From assembly GCA_958450865.1 (NCBI GenBank), contig CAUDNY010000008.1:1-64000 (forward strand): a DNA stretch of 64,000 bases. The letters are read 5' to 3'. This document shows positions 60,094-64,000 of the stretch, one piece after another. Within the stretch, counting starts at the first letter, position 1. Each line of letters opens with the position of its first letter. This DNA is from an uncultured Collinsella sp. (GTDB taxonomy: Bacteria > Actinomycetota > Coriobacteriia > Coriobacteriales > Coriobacteriaceae). The position numbers were made by a program, and so were the translations under genes. A model generated the notes under the pieces. It had not been told where the DNA came from, ran no database searches, and saw nothing but the letters and a program-made list of their open reading frames with translations.

Positions 60094-62661
60094 TTATTTG
60101 CCCTTGGGCTTGCTGGCGTAGAACTTCTTCTTTTTGGGCTTGCCGGCGGAGTCAGACTTGCCGTTGCCGCGCGGCCCCCGGTCGCCTGCCTGCGCGTGCG
60201 CGGGCGCCGTTGCGCGAGGCTTGCGGGCTTCGGGGTTGCGCAGCTCCTCGACGCGCTCGGCAATTTCCTCGGCGCTAAAGCCGACTTCGGCCATGGCGTC
60301 CTCGATGGGCAGGCGGCGCACGATGTAGCAGTGGTGCACCTTCTGGTTGCGCGCGAAGTCCTCGGGGATGGTCTGCGCCGTAATGTCCTCCAGCACCACG
60401 CCCGCGCGGGCGAGCTTGCGCGTTTCGGGGCGGAAGCCGCGCAGGTTGCAGCTAAAGATGGCATGGCCGCCCTGCGCGAGCAGGCGCGATACGCCAGCCA
60501 AAAGCTCAACATGGTCGCGCTGGACATCCCAGGTGCGGCGGCCCATCTTGGACGAGTTCGAGAACGTGGGCGGGTCGACAAAGATCAGGTCCCAGCGGTT
60601 GCGCGTCTGGCGCTGGTCGCGAATCCAGGCGAGCACGTCGTCGCGCACAAAATGATGCTGAGGCCCCACAAAGCCGTTCTGGCGCATGTTGCGCTCGGCC
60701 CAGTCCAGATAGGTATTGGAGAGGTCGACCGTCACGGTCTCATCGACGCCGCCATCGGCCGCGTAGCAGGTGGCAGTGCCGGTGTAGGCAAACAGATTGA
60801 GGAAGCGGCGCGCCTGCTTGGCGTGCTCGCGCACCAGGTTGCGGGTGACGCGGTGGTCCAAGAAGATGCCGACGTCCAGGTAGTCGTCAAAGTTGACGGC
60901 AAAGGTGAGGCCGCCCTCTTCGATGAGCGGCAGGCGACGACGCGCGATATTGGCGCGCTCACCCGAGCCGCCCTTGCCGGCGCCCTGCTTGCCGTACTGC
61001 GAGCCGCCGCGCGAACGCATGCGGGCCTTGGCGTGCACATGCTCGGCGGGAACATCTAGGATGCGCGGCGCGATGGCCAGAATGTCGAGCATACGGGCCT
61101 GGGCCAGTGCGGGGTCGATGGTCTTGGGCGCGGCGTATTCGGCGATGACGAGCCAGCGGCCCGGCGTCTGCGGGCAACCCTCGTACAGGTCGATAGCGGC
61201 GGAGTAGTCGGGCAGGTCGGCATCGTAGACGCGGTAGCAGCTCACGCCCTCGCGCCTGGCCCACTTGCGGCGCAGACGGGCATTCTTGCGCAGGCGGTTG
61301 GCGAACTGCTCGGACTCGGGGATGAGCACGGGCAGCGGCTTGCCGTCGCCCAGGTCGAGCATGGCGGCAGGCTCGGGCATGGCGGAAGCGGCGGCTTCAT
61401 CGTTGACTTCGTTGGCATCCGCAGCCTCGGCCTCGGCATCTGCGCTGGTTGCAGCTTCAAATGCTGCGGCGGCGTGGTTGAGCGAAGGCCAGACTTCGAC
61501 GGTCGCCTCTTCGTTGTTGGGCATGACGGCGATGGAGCGCGCGGGCTCGGCGTGGAGCGCGCGGGCCATAAGGCCATCGCGGGTGAGCGCGGCGACCGGT
61601 GCCGAAGCGAGCTCGGGCGCGCGGCGCAGCTCGCCGACCAGCGTCATGGCGTCGTGCATGAGCGAAAGCGGCGTCTCGGTGGTGTCCGCGACCACGGCGG
61701 CACCGGCGACGGCGCCCGCATGGTCCAGCACGGTGGCGGGCTTGGCGGCGCAAAAGTCGACAAAACGCTTGTAGCCGGCGCACTTGACCATGCGCTCGGC
61801 AGTCTTGCGGGCGGCGGGGTCGATGTCTGCGGCCACGATGCGCGCCTGGCGCTCGCGCGCTGCCGCCTCGCGCTCGCGCGCCTCGGCAAGCAGCTGCTCC
61901 CACAGGGCGGCGTCGTGCAGCTGCCAGCCCTCAAAGCCCCAGTGCTCGCGGGCGGCGCCCGGGGCGCGGTCGGTTAGGATATTCACTGCCTCCAGCAGCA
62001 GACCGCCGCCGGCACACGAAGCGTCGACCAGCGTGGGCAGGGCTTCGTTCTCGTAATCGTCGGCCGTCAGCTCGCGCTCGCACAGTGCAGTCCAGCCGAC
62101 CTGCGCCAGCACCAGGGCGGCGTAGTCGGGGCGCAGCACGTGTGTGCCCTCGCCGGCGCGGGTCGCGGCGGGCGGCAGGCGCTTGAACAGCGGGTCGCCC
62201 GAAAGGTCCAGGCTGATGCTCGCGCGGCGCTGACGCAGCGAAAGCAGCAGGTGGACGTCGGGATCGGCGGCGTCGACATCGGCGCGACGGCCCGTGGTCT
62301 CGGCCAGACGGTCGCACAGCGCGTCCTTGGCGCGTAGGGCCGAGAAGCGCGTGTTGCGCAGCTGCTCGGTCACGCCGCGGGCGGTGATGGCGATGGTGGC
62401 GCCGGGGCGGACGATGCTCTCCCAGGCGATGTCGTAAACGCCGTCGTACAACTCATCGGCATCCTGCGCCTCAAAGCGCCCAAGCACTACAAACACGCGG
62501 CTCGCCAGGCGCGACCACAGACAGGCGCGGTAGCCTTCTTCGAGCTCGCCCTCAAACGTAGCGCGGCCCTTCAGGCGGCGGACATGCGAAAGCCCGAGGC
62601 GTTTAAGCTCATCGGCGAGTGCGGACTCAAAGCCCTCGGGGCAGCTTGCGTAAAATTCCAT
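60094..62661 (-). CDS. rlmL: RlmKL-type 23S rRNA methyltransferase, with degenerate RlmL half
   Basis: This 855-residue two-domain enzyme resembles E. coli RlmKL, which methylates G2445 (RlmL half) and G2069 (RlmK half) of 23S rRNA. The N-terminal half has a THUMP region and SAM fold, but DPMCGSGT is DASCAGGG and the NPPYGER catalytic site reads DTTETPL. The RlmK half keeps FLDHRVTRN, FLNLFAYTGTATCYAA and FVDPPTFSNSSK. A Ser/Ala/Glu-rich linker and Lys-rich tail are lineage features. GAGAGGTC precedes the ATG. Confidence 0.9.
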   Translation of the reverse strand: MEFYASCPEGFESALADELKRLGLSHVRRLKGRATFEGELEEGYRACLWSRLASRVFVVLGRFEAQDADELYDGVYDIAWESIVRPGATIAITARGVTEQLRNTRFSALRAKDALCDRLAETTGRRADVDAADPDVHLLLSLRQRRASISLDLSGDPLFKRLPPAATRAGEGTHVLRPDYAALVLAQVGWTALCERELTADDYENEALPTLVDASCAGGGLLLEAVNILTDRAPGAAREHWGFEGWQLHDAALWEQLLAEAREREAAARERQARIVAADIDPAARKTAERMVKCAGYKRFVDFCAAKPATVLDHAGAVAGAAVVADTTETPLSLMHDAMTLVGELRRAPELASAPVAALTRDGLMARALHAEPARSIAVMPNNEEATVEVWPSLNHAAAAFEAATSADAEAEAADANEVNDEAAASAMPEPAAMLDLGDGKPLPVLIPESEQFANRLRKNARLRRKWARREGVSCYRVYDADLPDYSAAIDLYEGCPQTPGRWLVIAEYAAPKTIDPALAQARMLDILAIAPRILDVPAEHVHAKARMRSRGGSQYGKQGAGKGGSGERANIARRRLPLIEEGGLTFAVNFDDYLDVGIFLDHRVTRNLVREHAKQARRFLNLFAYTGTATCYAADGGVDETVTVDLSNTYLDWAERNMRQNGFVGPQHHFVRDDVLAWIRDQRQTRNRWDLIFVDPPTFSNSSKMGRRTWDVQRDHVELLAGVSRLLAQGGHAIFSCNLRGFRPETRKLARAGVVLEDITAQTIPEDFARNQKVHHCYIVRRLPIEDAMAEVGFSAEEIAERVEELRNPEARKPRATAPAHAQAGDRGPRGNGKSDSAGKPKKKKFYASKPKGK

Positions 62662-62736
62662 GGGTGACCTCTCTGGTTGCGTCGCTCCATTATATGATGG
62701 ATGCTTCGTTTGCCCTTATCCTCGAAAGGAACCCAT

Positions 62737-63564
62737 ATGATTGATGCGTGCTCCGAATCCGCCGTGCTCTTTTTTGACGTGGACGGCACGCTGACGTCGT
62801 TCGATCCCGACGATATGACCGATAAGGACTTCAATGCAATCCATCCGTCGAAGGCCGTTGTCGATGCATTTGGTCGCCTGCGCAATGCGGGTCACCAGGC
62901 ATTTATCTGCACGGGTCGCCCCTTGTGGCTGATTGCCGATGGCCTGCGCGCGCTGAACCCGGCGGGTATCGTTGCCATGGCGGGCGCCACACTCGAGGTC
63001 GAGGGATGCGTGGTACACGAGGACTGCTTTGACGAAGACATTGTTGAGGAGCTCGCGCGTCGCATTACTGTGGCGGGCGGCGAGGCGTTGTTCGAGACGA
63101 ACGGTGCCACCTATTCACTTGAGCCAGTTGGTGTCGAACAGTCATTTCTGCTAGGCGCCGGCGTGGTGCATGGCGTTGATCAGATGCGCGTCGATGGGCA
63201 TTTGCGCGTAGGCAAGGTGTGCATTAACGCGTGCGACCTGGCTCGCGTAGCCAACGATGATGGCTTTATCGATCGCGAGTTTGAGCTGTGCAACACCGGT
63301 GGCCAGAATCGCGAGCTGAGCCCCAAGGGCATCGACAAGGGCGTGGGCGTGGCGCGAGCGCTGGAATACCTGGGTCGCACCGGCAACGCGCGCACCTTTG
63401 GCTTTGGCGATTCCGGCAACGATCTGGGTATGCTCGCCGCCGTCGAGACGGCTGTAGCCATGGGCAACGCCATGCCCGAGGTCAAGGCAGTCGCCGACTA
63501 CGTGACCGACGATGTCGCACACGATGGCACCGTCACAGCGATGCGCCATTTTGGGTTGATTTAA
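62737..63564 (+). CDS. HAD-superfamily phosphatase (Cof-like, subfamily IIB)
   Basis: The 275-residue hydrolase begins VLFFDVDGTLTSFDPDDMT (motif I). It then has FICTGRPLWLIADGL (motif II), the Lys of SPKGIDKGVGVARALEYLG (motif III), and FGFGDSGNDLGMLAAVETAVAMGNA (motif IV). A central cap domain, about residues 85-185, selects the sugar phosphate. Substrate unknown. AAAGGAA lies six bases before the ATG; an earlier ATG at 62701 has no site. A strong terminator follows. Confidence 0.92.
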   Translation: MIDACSESAVLFFDVDGTLTSFDPDDMTDKDFNAIHPSKAVVDAFGRLRNAGHQAFICTGRPLWLIADGLRALNPAGIVAMAGATLEVEGCVVHEDCFDEDIVEELARRITVAGGEALFETNGATYSLEPVGVEQSFLLGAGVVHGVDQMRVDGHLRVGKVCINACDLARVANDDGFIDREFELCNTGGQNRELSPKGIDKGVGVARALEYLGRTGNARTFGFGDSGNDLGMLAAVETAVAMGNAMPEVKAVADYVTDDVAHDGTVTAMRHFGLI

Positions 63565-63565
63565 T

Positions 63566-63606
63566 AAATGGCCGGGTCGCCCGCAGTGGGGGCGACCCGG
63601 CCATTT
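63566..63606. terminator. Bidirectional terminator between the HAD gene and the DeoR gene
   Basis: AAATGGCCGGGTCGCCC (63566-63582) pairs perfectly with GGGCGACCCGGCCATTT (63590-63606). It serves both convergent genes. Confidence 0.92.
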
Positions 63607-63609
63607 GAG

Positions 63610-64000
63610 CTATTTTGCAATATAGAGCTTGGGATGACTGCGACTGCTCTCGATCGCCGCCGTCATGATGCCCTCGTCGTCTCCATCAACGATGATGCCG
63701 TCGAGGTCATCGATCTGCGCGGACTGATAAAAACTGGTCTTATTGAACTTTCCCTGGTCAACCATCATGTAGCCCTGGTTTGAGTTGGTAAGGTACATAT
63801 GCTTGATCATGGCCGAGAAGTCGTGCTCGACGGTAAAACCGTGGTCGGGGTGGAATCCGTCGGCACTGACAAACGCCTTGTCGGCATGTAGTTTGCTCAT
63901 GCAGTCGAGCGTTAGTGCGCCCGCGAGATAGAGGTGGCCCTTGCGCACGGAGCCGCCCAGCAGCACTACCGAAGCATTGGGGAGATTGAAGCTGGCGTAG
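63610..64000 (-). CDS. DeoR-family regulator, C-terminal part only (gene runs off the right edge)
   Basis: The visible part is the last 129 residues of a DeoR-type repressor; the frame is open to base 64000. It has the sugar-phosphate sensor motifs LPNASVVLLGGSVRKG, KAFVSADGFHPDHGFTV and GYMMVDQGKFNKTSF. The DNA-binding N-terminus lies outside the window. Such proteins repress sugar or nucleoside catabolic genes until a phosphorylated sugar binds. The final stop is at 63610-63612. Confidence 0.85.
   Translation of the reverse strand, partial: YASFNLPNASVVLLGGSVRKGHLYLAGALTLDCMSKLHADKAFVSADGFHPDHGFTVEHDFSAMIKHMYLTNSNQGYMMVDQGKFNKTSFYQSAQIDDLDGIIVDGDDEGIMTAAIESSRSHPKLYIAK

Overview
The window looks like chromosomal DNA of a gut actinobacterium of class Coriobacteriia, most probably Collinsella or a close relative. 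This is inferred from the GC-rich coding sequence, the compact tilS-hpt-ftsH cluster, an actinobacterial EF-G2-type GTPase, LPXTG-like 'LANTG' sorting signals, and many short palindromic intergenic repeats. No database search was possible. The standard genetic code is used, since several genes end in TGA.

Layout: 1-9.1 kb holds a tail-anchored hypothetical protein, Hsp20, an MBL-fold hydrolase, the tilS-hpt-ftsH cluster, an aminotransferase and a PHP phosphoesterase. 9.1-16.7 kb holds an RlmD-like methyltransferase, a polar amino-acid ABC uptake operon, EF-G2 and an anchored nuclease. 16.8-26.6 kb holds larE, a HAD phosphatase, a LacI regulator, glmS, a GntR regulator divergent from a YeiH-type transporter, a degenerate NtrC-like regulator and a nitroreductase broken by an in-frame TGA. 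26.9-36.7 kb holds a MarR-controlled heterodimeric ABC exporter, cysE, a DedA protein, ilvE, lemA, a TetR regulator and tRNA-Ser(TGA). 36.7-41.8 kb holds a TadA-glycerate kinase fusion, the SRP RNA and two tandem-duplicated coiled-coil sortase substrates. 41.9-46.3 kb holds a second heterodimeric ABC exporter and a flavodoxin-like protein. 46.4-51.7 kb holds a very large anchored surface protein enclosed by mirrored repeat arrays. 51.7-64 kb holds an LTA-synthase-like enzyme, a nitroreductase, a Kup potassium transporter with a KdpDE-like two-component system, RlmKL, a HAD phosphatase and a DeoR fragment.

The most distinctive structure is the surface-protein island. A roughly 1,360-residue LANTG-anchored protein lies between two arrays of 62-bp hairpin repeats. 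Outside these arrays are two palindromic elements whose 64-bp cores are perfect inverted copies of each other. The same core family recurs near 10.7 kb. In every copy the conserved core sits between long palindromic arms that are private to that copy. Other notable items are the TadA-glycerate kinase fusion, an RlmL half without its NPPY motif, and an NtrC-like protein without Walker motifs.

Functionally the region mixes housekeeping RNA modification (TilS, TadA, RlmD-like, RlmKL), proteostasis (FtsH, Hsp20), envelope functions (LemA, DedA, LTA synthase, sortase substrates), nutrient transport and redox enzymes. Most transcription units end in clear hairpin terminators, and several of these coincide with dispersed repeat families.
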